Positions 34,223 to 46,396 of a stretch of 64,000 nt of DNA are shown piece after piece (the first letter of the stretch is position 1; the number at the start of each line of letters is the position of its first letter). Origin of the DNA: Tetracentron sinense (taxonomy: Eukaryota > Streptophyta > Magnoliopsida > Trochodendrales > Trochodendraceae). The translations under genes were made by a program, and so were the position numbers. The notes under the pieces were generated by a model. The model saw nothing but the letters and a program-made list of their open reading frames with translations. It made no database searches and was not told where the DNA came from. Location: positions 1,488,001-1,552,000 of the forward strand of contig CM026563.1 of the NCBI GenBank assembly GCA_015143295.1, given 5' to 3'.

Positions 34223-35397
34223 GTGTGAAATTGCACCACTTTATCCACGCTATAAAAGGAGTTTGATATTTCTTACAGTGTTTGTTGCTTTTAGCAACAT
34301 TTCCATGAAAATAAAGAACTTGACAGTGTGGAAACTCATGAATTGAAACCGACTAGCTTGGTTATCAAAACTCAACTATTTGCAAGTTTGATTGATTTAT
34401 TTTAAAAAATATAAGATTATTCTATGAACAAAATACTTTTTTATTATATTGGCCGTTACATTCCCTCTATGAGGAAACCATGAAAAGACTGAATCCAAAT
34501 CATTGAGCTATGCAAACACGTAATAGTCAGTGTTTGCATCTCTCAACCCTGGGTTATTCGACTCTTTTCACTTGTTACAAGGGCTCTGCCGAGCCTCAAG
34601 CAGCCAAGCTGACTCCCTAGGTTTCCAGCTAAGCTTCATTTTCCTTATAATTATTCTTCTTATTTATCTATTGCCTCATTATAATATGTAAGGGGATGTC
34701 TGATTGTAGATAAGTATGGAAACTAGTACAAACTACCATCTATAAGTTCTCGGGGAATGCTAAGCATACTCTCATAATTCATAAAGTTTTTATACTCTCC
34801 CTTCTTTTGATAATTTTTAAATTAATATTTTGAAATTGTGTCAGCCCACTTGTGGGCCCCAGACAGTCATTTGTTTTATTATATGAAAAAAGGTGAGAGT
34901 ATGGAAATGCAATTATACTTAGCATTCCTCATAATTTACATATATGTTGGATCTTGATTAGCTTCATTATTTTGTGCCATTGCATTGTTATATGGATCGT
35001 GTGAGTTGTTTACTTAAACTTAATGTTAGTGTTTTATGTTCACATTCTTCACTTGTTACAATTTCTTCGTAGATTTCACTTTCCAAAAGTAAGGTTTATA
35101 TGTAACAATCCTTAAATTCTTCAATAAATTGTAAATTCTTTTAGGTTTATAGTAACCTTATGATCTGTTGATTTCATTAAATTATCGCACAGTAGTCATG
35201 ACAGTATTATTCAAGAATTTTGGTATTTTCATTTCAATATTAAATAACTGAGTAATTTGCTCTCATTTTCTTACATTTTAGTTATGCCAAGATTTATGAA
35301 CAACTGCAACTTTAAAATTGCCGTGAAATTTTTGCTGCTAAAGAAAATAAACCAAAAATATGTCCTGTTGATGGCTTCCTCGTTGAATTATTCCTTT
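34223..35397. other. Intron of the AlkB relic, left part
   Basis: No gene is seen. The stretch is A/T-rich and ends at the TATAT target duplication (35398-35402) of the LTR element. Confidence 0.5.
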
Positions 35398-35402
35398 TAT
35401 AT

Positions 35403-36748
35403 TGTAATGGAAAAAATTCGTAAAAAGATGGGGTAAAATGAGAATTTCTCATTCTAAAAAATTCTAACAATTTAGTCGACATAAGCCCACTTGGGCTATG
35501 TGCTGGCTCTCTTAAGTGTTATCTGACAGGTGACCTCATCATGACTACACAAGTCGTGATGACTCCAATTGCCTATAAATAAGCAAGAATCACCAGAAAA
35601 AGGAAAAGGGTGCGGAAGGCAAGAGAGAAAGTAAAGAAAGGCAGAAGAAGAAGAAGGAGAACTGGGACGCTTGAGTTCTTCACACCCCAACCCCAAAGGG
35701 CTATGAAGACAGTTACTTACCTGATGCTCTCATCTTCATTTGATGTTCCCTGACCACTTGATGCTCTCCACGACCTCATGGTCGCTTATGGCCACCGAAT
35801 GCTCTTTCGAATCGGTCATGTCCGCCTGATGTTCTCCATGAACGACACCTTTACACTCTGTCAATATCTGATGTTTCATGTTTATCTACTTGGTGAAATG
35901 TTAAGATCACACTGCCACTTGTACGACCTCGCAAATGATCATCTACTGAGTACACTCATACTTGAATTCGTGTCTAACGCTGTCAACTGTACCCGAGCTA
36001 CGTTGTCCCGTTGTCGGAGCTACGTTGTCCGTTGTCAACTGCACCCAAGCTATGTTGTCCGAGAGCTATGCCCTCTGATCCCAAGCTACGTTCTCTATTG
36101 CACCCGAGCCACGTTGTCCGAGCTACGTCATTTGTGCCTCCCGAGCTACATTCTCTATTGCACCCGAGCTACGTTGTTTGAAAGCTACGTCCTCCAAACC
36201 TGAGCTACGTTCTCTATTGCACCCGAGCTACATTGTCCGAGAGCTACATTGTCCGCTGTCAGTTGTACCCGAGCTACGTTGTCCCGTTGTCGGAGCTACG
36301 TTGTCTACTGTCAATTGCACCCGAGCTATGTTCTCTATTGCACCCGAGCCACGTTGTCCGAGAGCTACGTTGTCCGAGCTACATCCTTTGTGACTCCCGA
36401 GCTACGTCCTCTATGTCTCCATCGCTCGTCCTTTAGAGCACAACACCAAAGCTCGTCCTTACATATGCTCAGTGACCTCACGATAAGTATCTCTATACTT
36501 TCATGCTCATATGTCTATGCCTTATACTGACTTGATCATCGGAGTGTATGACAGGTCGGACGACCACCCACCTTGTGGAAGACGTACCCGAGCTGAACCT
36601 TGGACGATTATGTATAGAGCGTCACTTCTTTTGAAGAATGTGTCATATGACAAAGGGTATGGATGACGCGTACATACAGACGAATGTACAGGACATGAAT
36701 CATGCAACCCTTGTAAGGTACCGCTAGTCCCGAAAATTTCCGTTTACA
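35403..36748 (+). repeat. 5' LTR with GAGCTACGT minisatellite
   Basis: The LTR is 1346 bp. Positions about 35990-36410 are a tandem array of GAGCTACGTT-type units, 15-31 bp apart, downstream of the TATA box and so probably transcribed. Confidence 0.92.
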
Positions 36749-37550
36749 AAATGGGGCCATCTGTGGGAACGAGGCAAAGGGGCTTAGACGTATAATCGCA
36801 AATGATGAGCGTCTTCTACACCTGAATAGGGTTTTCACTGCATGACAACAACCAAAAGGTAATTATCGAGTGCATTTTCAAGTGCTTTATCAAATGAACT
36901 GTCCAATGCATGTTCTATTGAATTTTCAATCGCAAGTGAATTATCGAGTGACTTATCAATGAATTATCAGCCTATCAAAAGACTTATCAACTAAATGATT
37001 AATGAACTGTCAAATGAAATGTGTCTAAAATGTAATGTCAAATGACTTATCATTTGAGCACGGTACTCACCACGGGACACATGTGGCTCAATCAAATGAA
37101 TTGTCATTTGAGCAAACCAGCGGCTTATATTAATGAAATGTCATCTGAGCATGGTGTCCCACCACGAGGCCTCTCATATAAATTGTCATTTGTCTGATTA
37201 CATTAATGATGTGTTACGTTATGACGCTTCCGTGCTCATTTACTGTCATCTCATAATATGTTCATGACCTACAATCGTAGAAGTTAAAAACTTATTCATT
37301 TTAGAAGTGTTACTGATCTATGTTCATTTTCGTGCTCTAAGCACTTGGGAGCAAGTTACTTGTTTGTATATGCAGCATGTAGGCTATTATTTGGTGGAAG
37401 AGTGGCCTTATCACCAATGTTCATCCTCAGACACTTACCCCCGTTGTAAGTAAGAGTGGTTGTCCTACCAATATTTCGTCTTCGAAGATTTTCCCCATGA
37501 TGTATTATCGGCACCTCAAACGAAGTCCAAGGCACCGAGAATGGGCTAAT
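36749..37550. other. Core of the non-coding LTR element
   Basis: No open frame of note. About 36870-37190 is rich in short repeats built on AATGAATTGTCA and ACTTATCA. The last 250 bases contain none of the usual gag or pol motifs. Confidence 0.6.
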
Positions 37551-39122
37551 TGTAATGAGAAAAATTTGTAAAAAGAAGGGGTAAAATAGGAATTTCTCAC
37601 TCTAACAAATTCTAACAATTTAGTCGACATAAGCCCACTTGGGCTATGTGTTGGTTCTCATAAGTGTTATTTGACAGGTGACCTCATCATGACTACACAA
37701 GTCGTGATGACTTCAATTGCCTATAAATAAGCAAGAATCACCAGAGAAAAGAAGAGGGTGTGGAATGCAAGAGAGAAAGTAAAAAAAGGCAGAAGAAGAA
37801 GAGGAAGAAGGAGAACTGGGACGCTTGAGTCCTTCACACTCCAACTCCAAAGGGCTATGAAGACAGTCACTTACCTGATGCTCTCATCTTCATTTGATGT
37901 TCCCCTACCACTTGATGCTCTCTACGACCTCACGGTCGCTTATGGCCACCAGATGTTCTTTTGAATCGGCCATGTCCGTCTGATGTTCTCCATGAACGGT
38001 ACCCTTACACTCTGTCAATATATGATGTTTCATGTTTATCTACTTGGTGAAATGTTAAGGTCACACTGCCACTTGTACGACCTCACAATTGATCATCTAC
38101 TTAGTACACTCATACTTGAACTTGTGTCTAACGCAGTCAACTGTACCTGAGTTACGTTATCAAATTATCCTATTGTCGGAGCTACGTTGTCCGCTATCAA
38201 CTGTACCCGAGCTACGTTGTCCTGTTGTCGGAGCTACGTTGTCTGTTGTCAATTGCACCCGAGCTACGTTGTCCGAGAGCTACGTCCTCCGAGCCCGAGC
38301 TACGTTCTCTATTGCACCCAAGCCACGTTGTTCGAGAGCTACATTGTCCGAGCTATGTCCTCTATGCCTCCCAAGCTACGTTCTCTATTGCACCCGAGCT
38401 ACGTCCTCCGAGCCCCCGAGCTACGTTCTCTATTGCACCCGAGCCACGTTGTTCGAGAGCTACATTGTCCGAGCTATGTCCTCTATGCCTCCCAAGCTAC
38501 GTTCTCTATTGTACCCGAGCTACGTCCTCCAAGCCCGAGCTACGTTCTCTATTACACCCGAGCTACGTTGTTCGCTGTCAACGATACCCGAGCTACATTG
38601 TCCCGTTGTCAGAGCTACGTTGTCCGCTGTCAATTGCACCCGAGCTACGTTGTCCGAGAGCTATGTCCTCCGAGCCCGAGCTACATTCTCTATTGCACCC
38701 GAGCCACATTGTCCGAGAGCTACGTTGTCCGAGCTACGTCATCTATGACCTCGAGCTACATCATCTGTGACTCCTGAGCTACATCATCTACGTCTCCATT
38801 GTTCATCCTCCAGAGGACAACACCAGAGCCTATCCTCAAGCCCATATGCTCAGTGACCTCAGATAAGTATCTCTATACTCTCATGCTCATATGTCTATGC
38901 CTTATACTGACTTGATCGTCAGAGTGTAGTCGGATGACCGCCCACCTTGTGGAAGACGTACCCGAACTGAACCTTGGACGATTATGTACGGAGCGTCACT
39001 TCCTTCGAAGAACGTGTCATATGACAAAGGGTATGGATGACGCACACATGTAGACGAATGTACAGGACATGAACCATGCAACCCCTGTAAGGTACCACTA
39101 GTCCCGAAAATTTCCCTTTACA
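37551..39122 (+). repeat. 3' LTR with expanded GAGCTACGT minisatellite
   Basis: The LTR is 1572 bp. The array spans about 38150-38775, about 200 bp more than in the 5' LTR. This accounts for most of the 226-bp length difference. The repeat has no stop codon in any of the three forward frames here, giving overlapping open frames of 181-219 codons that are not genes. Confidence 0.92.
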
Positions 39123-39183
39123 TATATTTTTATGAAAAATGGTTTTGTGACTAATAATGTTTATCATGCTCACCTCCATGTAG

Positions 39184-39461
39184 GATCCAGATGAAAGCCT
39201 AGACAACATTAATAAAGGATTGCCCGTCGTCTCCTTCCCCATTGGTGACTCAGCAGAGTTCTTGTATGGAGATGAGGGGGACATTGATAAGGTGGCAAAA
39301 AGTGGTATTGGAATCTCAGGATGTTCTAATATTTGGTGGTAGGTCTAGACTTATATTTGATGGGGGTACAATCCATTTTACCGAACTCAGCTCCGAGGTT
39401 CCTGGTTGAAGAAGCTGACCTCCGTCCAGGCCATCTCAATCTGACGTTCAAGGAGTATTAA
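39184..39461 (+). pseudogene. AlkB-type dioxygenase relic, last exon
   Basis: After a TGTAG acceptor the frame reads DPDESLDNINKGLPVVSFPI and GDSAEFLYGDEGDI, shifts frame, continues VVLESQDVLIFGGRSRLIFD, and shifts again to PNSAPRFLVEEADLRPGHLN and LTFKEY with a TAA stop, as expected for the end of the family. The usual histidine in the IFHG context is aspartate here (IFDG), which would remove an iron ligand. At least two frameshifts confirm that it is inactive. It belongs with 32298-34222; the intron between them contains the LTR element 35403-39122. Confidence 0.85.
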
Positions 39462-40252
39462 TAACCTTCTACACCAGCAATCATTTTGGTATGTACTTAC
39501 TGTTCCTAATGAATAATGAATGTGCATAAGTTCTGTAGTTCTTCTGACTTTTTTCTTGAAACGACATGAACCCATGGAAATTGTTAAGAGTTATATTATT
39601 ATATATATATAATGTATGGATGTGAATGTTTGTAGCTATTAAGAAAGAAATGATATGGTGATCCATGGAAACCAAGACCTTTGTTTGCTGTCCATTTTCA
39701 ACCAAATGGAGCTCAGTTTTGTTGAATTTAGGTGAAATGTATTCTGCATTTGTCATTTTGGGAAATACTCATAATTGGATTTACTTGACCTTCAATAAGT
39801 TTATTACTCAGCTGGCTGGATATCAGTAATATTCACAGCTTTAATGAATTTGGTAACTTCCACTTGACTTGATCTGAAGACTTGGAGTTGTTGAAAAATA
39901 TCAGAATCGGACGAGTAATGCGATTTTCATGCACTAACAATCTCTAACCTTAAGACCGATGGTGAGGTTTTCGCGCACTACATGCCATTTGCAAAATTTT
40001 TGGCTGCATTAGTGGATGAGTGGATCAATCTCAATATCTCCATGTCTTCTTTTTTAGGATTTGATGCACAAAAAGGTAAAGTAAAAAGGTGGACATGAAA
40101 AAGGTCCCAATTATATTGCTATTTTCCTTTATGAAATTTGAGATTTCTAGCCCACCTTTCTCTACTTATTAGAGTGAGAGAGAGAGAAAAGGCACTAACT
40201 TATTCCCTCAACACCTTTGTTTCATGTTTTATTCTTGGATGCCTTATTCGAA
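39462..40252. other. Gene-free stretch right of the AlkB relic
   Basis: This is A/T-rich sequence that probably holds the former 3' untranslated region of the relic. Nothing else was recognised. Confidence 0.4.
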
Positions 40253-40543
40253 TGCCTCGGATTTTCTCTGGCAAACAGGAACCCCTCTCGGGCAATCATA
40301 GAATAAGGGACATGTGGCGTTAAAAATGAGAGAAGTCATTTCATTTTATCTCCATGATTTTGACTTCTCCTCACTTGATATCTCTCCCCCTTTATCTCAA
40401 CACCTTATCACCATGTATCATAGTATGTGGAGGTCAATATCATGGGGCCCATGATTTTGACTTCTCCACCACTTGTTCCCTATTATATGGCTAACCAAGA
40501 CAAGACAAGGCGTTTCTGGCTTCGCCAGAGACAATCCGAGGCA
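40253..40543. mobile_element. Mutator-type MITE, family A copy 2 (291 bp)
   Basis: It has the same length and layout as 24156-24446. Ends are TGCCTCGGATT and AATCCGAGGCA, with the TCTGGC...GCCAGA palindrome intact in the right end and damaged in the left. The 9-bp target duplication TTATTCGAA is exact at 40244-40252 and 40544-40552. The core palindrome around 40430-40475 (GTGGAGGTCAA...TTGACTTCTCCAC) is kept with a few mismatches. Confidence 0.93.
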
Positions 40544-40552
40544 TTATTCGAA

Positions 40553-43061
40553 TGCCTTGCTTGGCTTGACAAAGTTGATGCTCTCAACTAAATTAGAGTC
40601 ATTTCTCAAACCTTCACATCAAGTTTGGTCCACATCACCATTTGTTGGATGCGCATTATCCCCATCACATTAGAGTGAGACTTGACAGAATCCTAGCCAG
40701 TCCAAGCACCAAACTGGAGACTAATAATATCCAGATGCGATTGTGCTCAAATTGGTTCCCTCTTCCATTAGAACCACCTCCCACCTCGTGACAACGCATC
40801 GTTAATTCAATTTGAACACCCATCCTCACTGCCACGCAATCAAAATCTCCTTAATGTGATACAGATTACCAGGGGAAAATAAGTACTGGATCAGATTATG
40901 ATAATTCACATACTTGATTCCTAAATAATAATTAATAATTTCACATACTTGTTATGAATGGTACACACCATTTTGGCGTGGACTGAGTCAATCATAAGCG
41001 CTTCAAGAATCCCATAACAAACACATGAGTTGCTAATAGATCACGTGAATTTTTGAAATGGGATCGATCATGTGAGTTGATGGTGTGGATGTGTTATGTT
41101 GTGGTTAGCATTTACTAAACCCTAATCCTGTGAGGTTAACGCTAACATGTTAGGCAGAGAATACTTAGATGAAGGTCCAACTAGAAGAAAAAAGTAGATA
41201 TGGAATATGATCATGTGACCCATGATTTTCTTAGCCGAAAATACATGGAATTCAAGCCAAAGTTCATTTAGCCGTGTCCACTCACTCCCAGGAACCACGC
41301 CATGATCAGATATAGTGTCTCCGTATTTTTCTGCTTCCTCCATCGTTTGGTGTAGGATTAACCGATATCTTTCAAATTTGGAAAAAGTCGAGAAATTGTT
41401 ATCCTTTTAATTTTTTAGTCGGTCTACGGGTACTCTCAAATCTTAATCATTCAATTCAAATAATTAAGGGCCAAAAGAGAATACCACACGAAGGACCAAC
41501 TAGTGATACAATAGAGAGCGAAGCTTACCTTCCAACTGGACCAGCTCCCGAAGAAAATCACACATTCTGCAAGTATGAAGCTCAATCCTAAGGGTCATTG
41601 GTTGCCCAGGTGTTTTGAGAAAGCAACACAAAAAATTATGAGACAAAAACACACACTCTACAAATCATGGGCAAACCCCCACTAATTTTTAGACGCCAGA
41701 GGAGAATTCGAGATTTTTAATATTCTTTCTAATTCTCAAACTTCTTAAAAGTTTTCTAGTAAATTCTAATTGTTATTTATAGTTCTTTTTCTCTTCTTTG
41801 AATGCAGATCCGCCATTCTTTTCTCTTGTTTGTCTTCACATAATCAAACTCTTTGGATATCAAGGGGATCGTAACTCTAAACTAATAGGTAGAATTTATT
41901 TGAAAATCAAGATTTTTTAGGCTTTAGATTGTTAAGTTAAGATTTAATTGGATGTTTAAGATCTTTTTGAAGTAGATGTTTTTACCTCTAAAGAAAAAGT
42001 CGCTCATTTCTACTTATTACTTTAAAGGTAAAACTTCTACTTTTTAAAAAATCTAGACATCCAATTAAACTTCAACTTAACAATCTAAAGCCCAAATAAA
42101 CTCTACCTATTTAGTTTAGAGTTACCAAACTCTCCCCAAGTTTAGGTTAATTCTGAAATGTAGATAATACAAATTTACATAAACAAATTACAACTTAGCG
42201 CTTCTAGATCATCCTTTTGATCATAGTGTTAACATCATAGTTCAACACCAAATTACTATTGCTGAACACTATAAAAAAGAAAATAATAATTTTCATACAG
42301 TTCTTTTTTTCATGAATGCAAAAAAAGTAAATTTCTTTTTTCTTTTATCCTTTTTTTTTCTTATGCCACTTTTCTTGTGAATTGATGCCTCCCTGTACAA
42401 GAATAACTTTTCCTTGCAAATGTTTGAACATATTTCTTTGTTAACAAAACATATTCAGAAAGTGAAAACAATTTTCCCTTTTGTTTTTCCTGTTTGATAT
42501 TGAGTGGGTACTTTCAAGTATATTCCCAAATCATAATTCTCTAAATCAAATAATTAAGGGTTAAGATTAGAATTGATGTTGACTTTAGAAAATGACAAAA
42601 TAAGCCAACTCATATCAAATCTTGGCCCTCGATTATTTAAATTAAAGAGTTAGGATTCATGAGTACATTAGAGTACTTGTAGACTAGTTAGAAATGCTAG
42701 CCTAGTCTTTCCCACACACAAGGTGGTGGCAACAAGTGTCAAACCATCTCCTTGTTATAGAATACAGAGCAACACCATGTGTTGCACCCACTTCGTCTTT
42801 GGAAAAATGTTGACTTATTGCGTTTGGGCTAGCACTCTTCTAGACTTTTCTTCGTTTTTTCTATTTCAAATATGCTAGTCGCAATCTTTCAAGGTGGTGG
42901 CAGCAAGTGTTAGCCTGTCTTTCTGTTGTAGGATAGCAACACCACGTGTTACACTCACAATGCATCTGTAGAAAATAATTGACTTAACACAAAACTCTGT
43001 CTATTATTATGCGTTGCCAAACAGTTTTATTATATACATATCTATTTCTTATATATATATA
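40553..43061. other. Gene-free stretch with a fold-back element
   Basis: No credible gene is present. A 73-codon open frame at 41343-41122 (minus) matches nothing I know. AATTAAGGG-type motifs recur around 41440-41480, 42530-42560 and 42640-42680. The fold-back element is listed separately. Confidence 0.45.
41871..42125. mobile_element. Fold-back MITE with arms of about 110 bp
   Basis: The left arm starts GTAACTCTAAACTAATAGG and the right arm ends TTAGTTTAGAGTTAC. The arms pair with small gaps through GCTTTAGATTGTTAAGTT, TTAATTGGATGT and TTTACCTCTAAAG. CAAACTCT follows the right end directly and also occurs 18 bp before the left end, so the target duplication is uncertain. Confidence 0.75.
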
Positions 43062-46000
43062 CTAGCAAATGCCCCGTGCAATGCACAGGTTTTTATAGTG
43101 AAAAAAGTAACCATGGTCAACATTAAGAAAAAGAGGCATGCTAGCCCCAGTCGCAATAACTCCCCATACACAAGATTGGGGTGCACATGTGGTCTTGTTG
43201 CTCCTTTTAACACATTATAAAAACAAAAGTTCGGAACATATTTACCACTTGGTGCTAGGTCTTGCGTCTTTGGAAGATTGTGTCTTGGGTTAGCCTTTCT
43301 GTAAAAAATTAAAAAAAATAGGGAAGGAGAAAAAACAGGAAAAATAATTTTAAAAAATTATACCCACCTAATGTAGAACTATTAAAAAACATGTTAATGA
43401 ATGCTCAATTTTTATTAAATATTTTGACTTATACAATGAATCAAAATTTTCCAAATCATTGGTTACTGTTGAATAAGTGGTTTACACTTTAATCCCTAAC
43501 ATTAATTTACAATCAACTAAAAAGAAAAATGCAATCAAATACAATCCAAATTTCATTCAATTGAAGATCATAAATGTCCAAATAACCCAAACTAAAGAAG
43601 AAGTTAGATCACGTTTTTCGGCTTAGTTCTAACTATAGACATAATTCAGGACCACAGACAATGGCCATTATTGTAGCAGTACTGTCCACCCGCACCAAAA
43701 GCCACCATAATAAGTTGCTACCATTCTCTGCAAGAAGCCACTGCGAGGGCCGTAGGTTAACTGGAATAAGAGCCCGCCACAATGGCTAGATGACTTTACC
43801 TCAAGCAATTGATAAAAATAGATGCACTAAGAAAAAAAAATCTTGTCCTCATAACACAATAATAAAGGCAACCCAAATCAAGAGACTTGCTTAGATAGAC
43901 AACGTACAGTGCATTCTGGGTTGCATGACAATAGTAGTTTTTTGGAAGGGTTGCATGGCAATAGTAGTTACATCCTCAATTATTCTTTCTCCATGTCTAG
44001 TGAGGCGATGCAGATGAATTAGTACTCTCATTTCTAGTAATTATTCTTCTTCAATTGTCTTCTATCCAAAGCAATGACCCATTTGTTGCGAGGAAAAAAA
44101 TTAGTTTGCATGGATGATCATGAGTCGCAAACACAACTCCTCCACCATTTATTGCCACCTTCTCCATCCTCATGATTGCCCAGAGTTAATATACTGCATC
44201 TATTACAAAGGGTTATAATTTTTGAACCGCAAAAGGCTGCCACCTTATATTATAGACAACATGCGTAATGTTGTCTATAATCAGATTTTGATTTAAATCA
44301 GCATCAAATTGTTGCAGGAGTTAAACCATTATTATATTATCATTCACATTGTCTTCTATGTCATAACAACTAAATCAAAAAAGCTTTACAGTGAGGGCTG
44401 ATGACGTTCAATGGCAACACTGTCCGAACCTTGTCACCTTCAATTCGCCATTGATGAGTTTTGAAGAGAAACAAAGCAAGTAAGCAACACGATCCAGAGC
44501 TTGTCACGACACCTTCTGGTTTAACAATTGTTACTATACATCTGCAATTTGTTCTACTTGCGGACCAATAATTCAAGAATGACGAGACACCTAAATCAAT
44601 ACTTAGACTAATTCAAATAGAAAGAAGATAAACCATGTAAGAACAAAAGTCTAACATAATAACTAAACAAAACCTGTGAAAGAGCTAACACGTACAAAAA
44701 GTGACCCTTACAAGCTACAACATGATACATCTCTAAACAACCTAATGAAAGAATAAACATAAAGAGAATAAATTCATTTTTATGATAACTTTGCTCTTGA
44801 GAACTACTAAATCACTGATTGGATCTTATTGAAAACCACGCAAGGCAACCAATAATGTGAAGAAATTTAGGAGGCTTAAATGCCGACGACGGGCAGTCTA
44901 AGAAGCAACATTGAATCCTTCAGTGGCCCAAAATTTCGCCCGCGGTTGCTCATAGAAGCTATTGCTTGCGACACCCTCAGATGCCTCTGGTTTTAGCAAC
45001 AACGGCCACAACGATTGACTCGTCATCTTCAGTTATCAATGATGGAGATGTAGCTTGTTATTTTGTAAACCCTTTCTAAACAGGGAGAGAAGTTTTTGGT
45101 GAAACAAAGATGAAGAAAAAATTGAATGAGAGGGGAGGGACCAAGATGGGAGTGGGAGAGGTTTTCTTGGAAAATTGGAGGGGGGAGAGGATAAGAGGTC
45201 CCTATTTTTTTTAAATAGAGAGAGCAAGGAAAGTCGTTTTCCTTTGGAAGATGAAAAGTGACTTTGGAAATCCCTTGGATATGAGTTGAATGGATTATTG
45301 AGAGAGAAGTAGTGGGGAGACGAAGAGTGAGGGAAAAGAAAGGGGTGGACTCCCATTAAATAAGGGATATGTTAACTTAATTCATTAATTAAATTGATTC
45401 TTGAGATATATAGAAGTTGTGGGGAGACGAAAAGTGAGTGAATGAGAGGCAAAGGGGGTGACTCCCATTAGAATCAGATCTATGTGCCATGAACTATTCA
45501 AAAAAAAAAAACTATGGAAAGAGCCGTGTCTTTGAAAAATTGTAACAGAAAGACTCTTTAAATCATGGTGATTCACCCATGGGAAAAACTCTTTAAATGC
45601 TTGTGAAGTCTCAAGTAACATGAAAAGGAAGGGTTCGTGTGAGGGAATGAGTTTTAAGTAATTAAATACCCATAATATAATTATGGTAGGGAGATTTTTT
45701 GTTTGGGCGAACTAACACACATTAGAGGGAGAGTTAATGCTGAGTATATTGACGGCTTGTATCCCGCAAAGAAAGACTGGCTGACACAAGGAAGATGAAA
45801 CAAAATCAAGGCTTTATTAGTGTGAGAAGATAAGGTGCTACATTGTCAGATAAGAAAATGTGATTAAATAGAGGATGAATTGAGAGAGAGAGAGTTAATG
45901 AGGGGGTTATTTGAAGAGAGGAGAGAAGGTTTTTTGGTAGGACAAAGAGGAGGGAAAATAAGTTGACACATGGAGTGAAGCTATTGGTTGGAGGGTGTGC

Positions 46001-46081
46001 CATGTGACACCAATTTGAAGAAAATGGAGAGCAATGGAGTGTGCCACGTGGACACCAATTGCTATATAGTAGTAGTATAAA
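43062..46081 (-). mobile_element. Non-autonomous Helitron-like element (about 3 kb)
   Basis: Read on the minus strand, the right-hand (3') end shows the Helitron signature. A hairpin (CCTGTGCA-T-TGCACGGG type, one wobble pair, 43089-43073) is followed by seven bases, then CTAG at 43065-43062, then T. The 5' end is placed at about 46081, where TTTATACTACTACTATATAG follows an A, close to the canonical TC...TATACTACTATATA start. No terminal inverted repeat or target duplication is expected. No Rep/helicase frame is present. Internal duplications are seen (45300-45360 with 45415-45475, and 45985-46020 with 46035-46065). Confidence 0.7.
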
Positions 46082-46224
46082 TTTTTCCACATTTATTTAT
46101 TTGTAACTTAGATATGTCTGAAATAGATAAGACCTACCAAACGAGTGCGTCTGGGCTACTACTCCTCTTTCCTATACACAATTCAATAAGAGCAGACCCC
46201 GTGTCCTCTATCCCTTTTAACACC

Positions 46225-46345
46225 CATTTAACCCCGACTAAACTCAACTAAATTAAAGTTCATTTTTTTTTTCCCTTCTAAAAACCAAGGTTGGATTACT
46301 TAACCTTAAGAGTGAGTGAATCTTAAGCACAATTGGTGAGTGTTT
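46225..46345 (+). repeat. Dispersed repeat copy 3
   Basis: Motif succession as at 20805 and 23340: T-run, CTAAAAACCAAGG, TTAACCTTAAG and GAGTGAATCTTAAG. Confidence 0.5.
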
Positions 46346-46396
46346 ACAAGTAGGGCGTGGATTAATGAGACCGGTCATTTCCTTATAAACATCATA

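Larger units (their letters stand above)
35403..39122 (+). mobile_element. Non-coding LTR retrotransposon (LARD/TRIM-like), complete
   Basis: Two long direct repeats (35403-36748 and 37551-39122) start TGTAATG and end TTTACA. They flank an 802-bp core without coding capacity. The 5-bp target duplication TATAT is exact at 35398-35402 and 39123-39127. A primer-site-like TGGGGCCATCTGTGGGAAC follows the first LTR after two bases; it resembles the TGGCGCC-type sites of plant gypsy elements. The expected polypurine tract before 37551 is weak. A TATAAATAA box lies near 35572 and 37721. The element sits in the intron of the AlkB relic. Confidence 0.92.

Noticed and set aside
38089-38777. Three overlapping plus-strand open frames of 181-219 codons
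   Set aside because: They exist because the GAGCTACGT minisatellite of the LTR has no stop in any forward frame. The same array is shorter in the other LTR, and the peptides are pure repeat.
41122-41343. 73-codon minus-strand frame starting MEEAEKYGDTISDHG
   Set aside because: The amino end looks protein-like, but it matches no known family, and no neighbouring exon could be joined to it.
45036-45356. 106-codon minus-strand frame rich in serine, proline and leucine
   Set aside because: Low-complexity purine-rich DNA inside the Helitron-like element. No domain, and neighbouring duplicated sequence gives similar frames.
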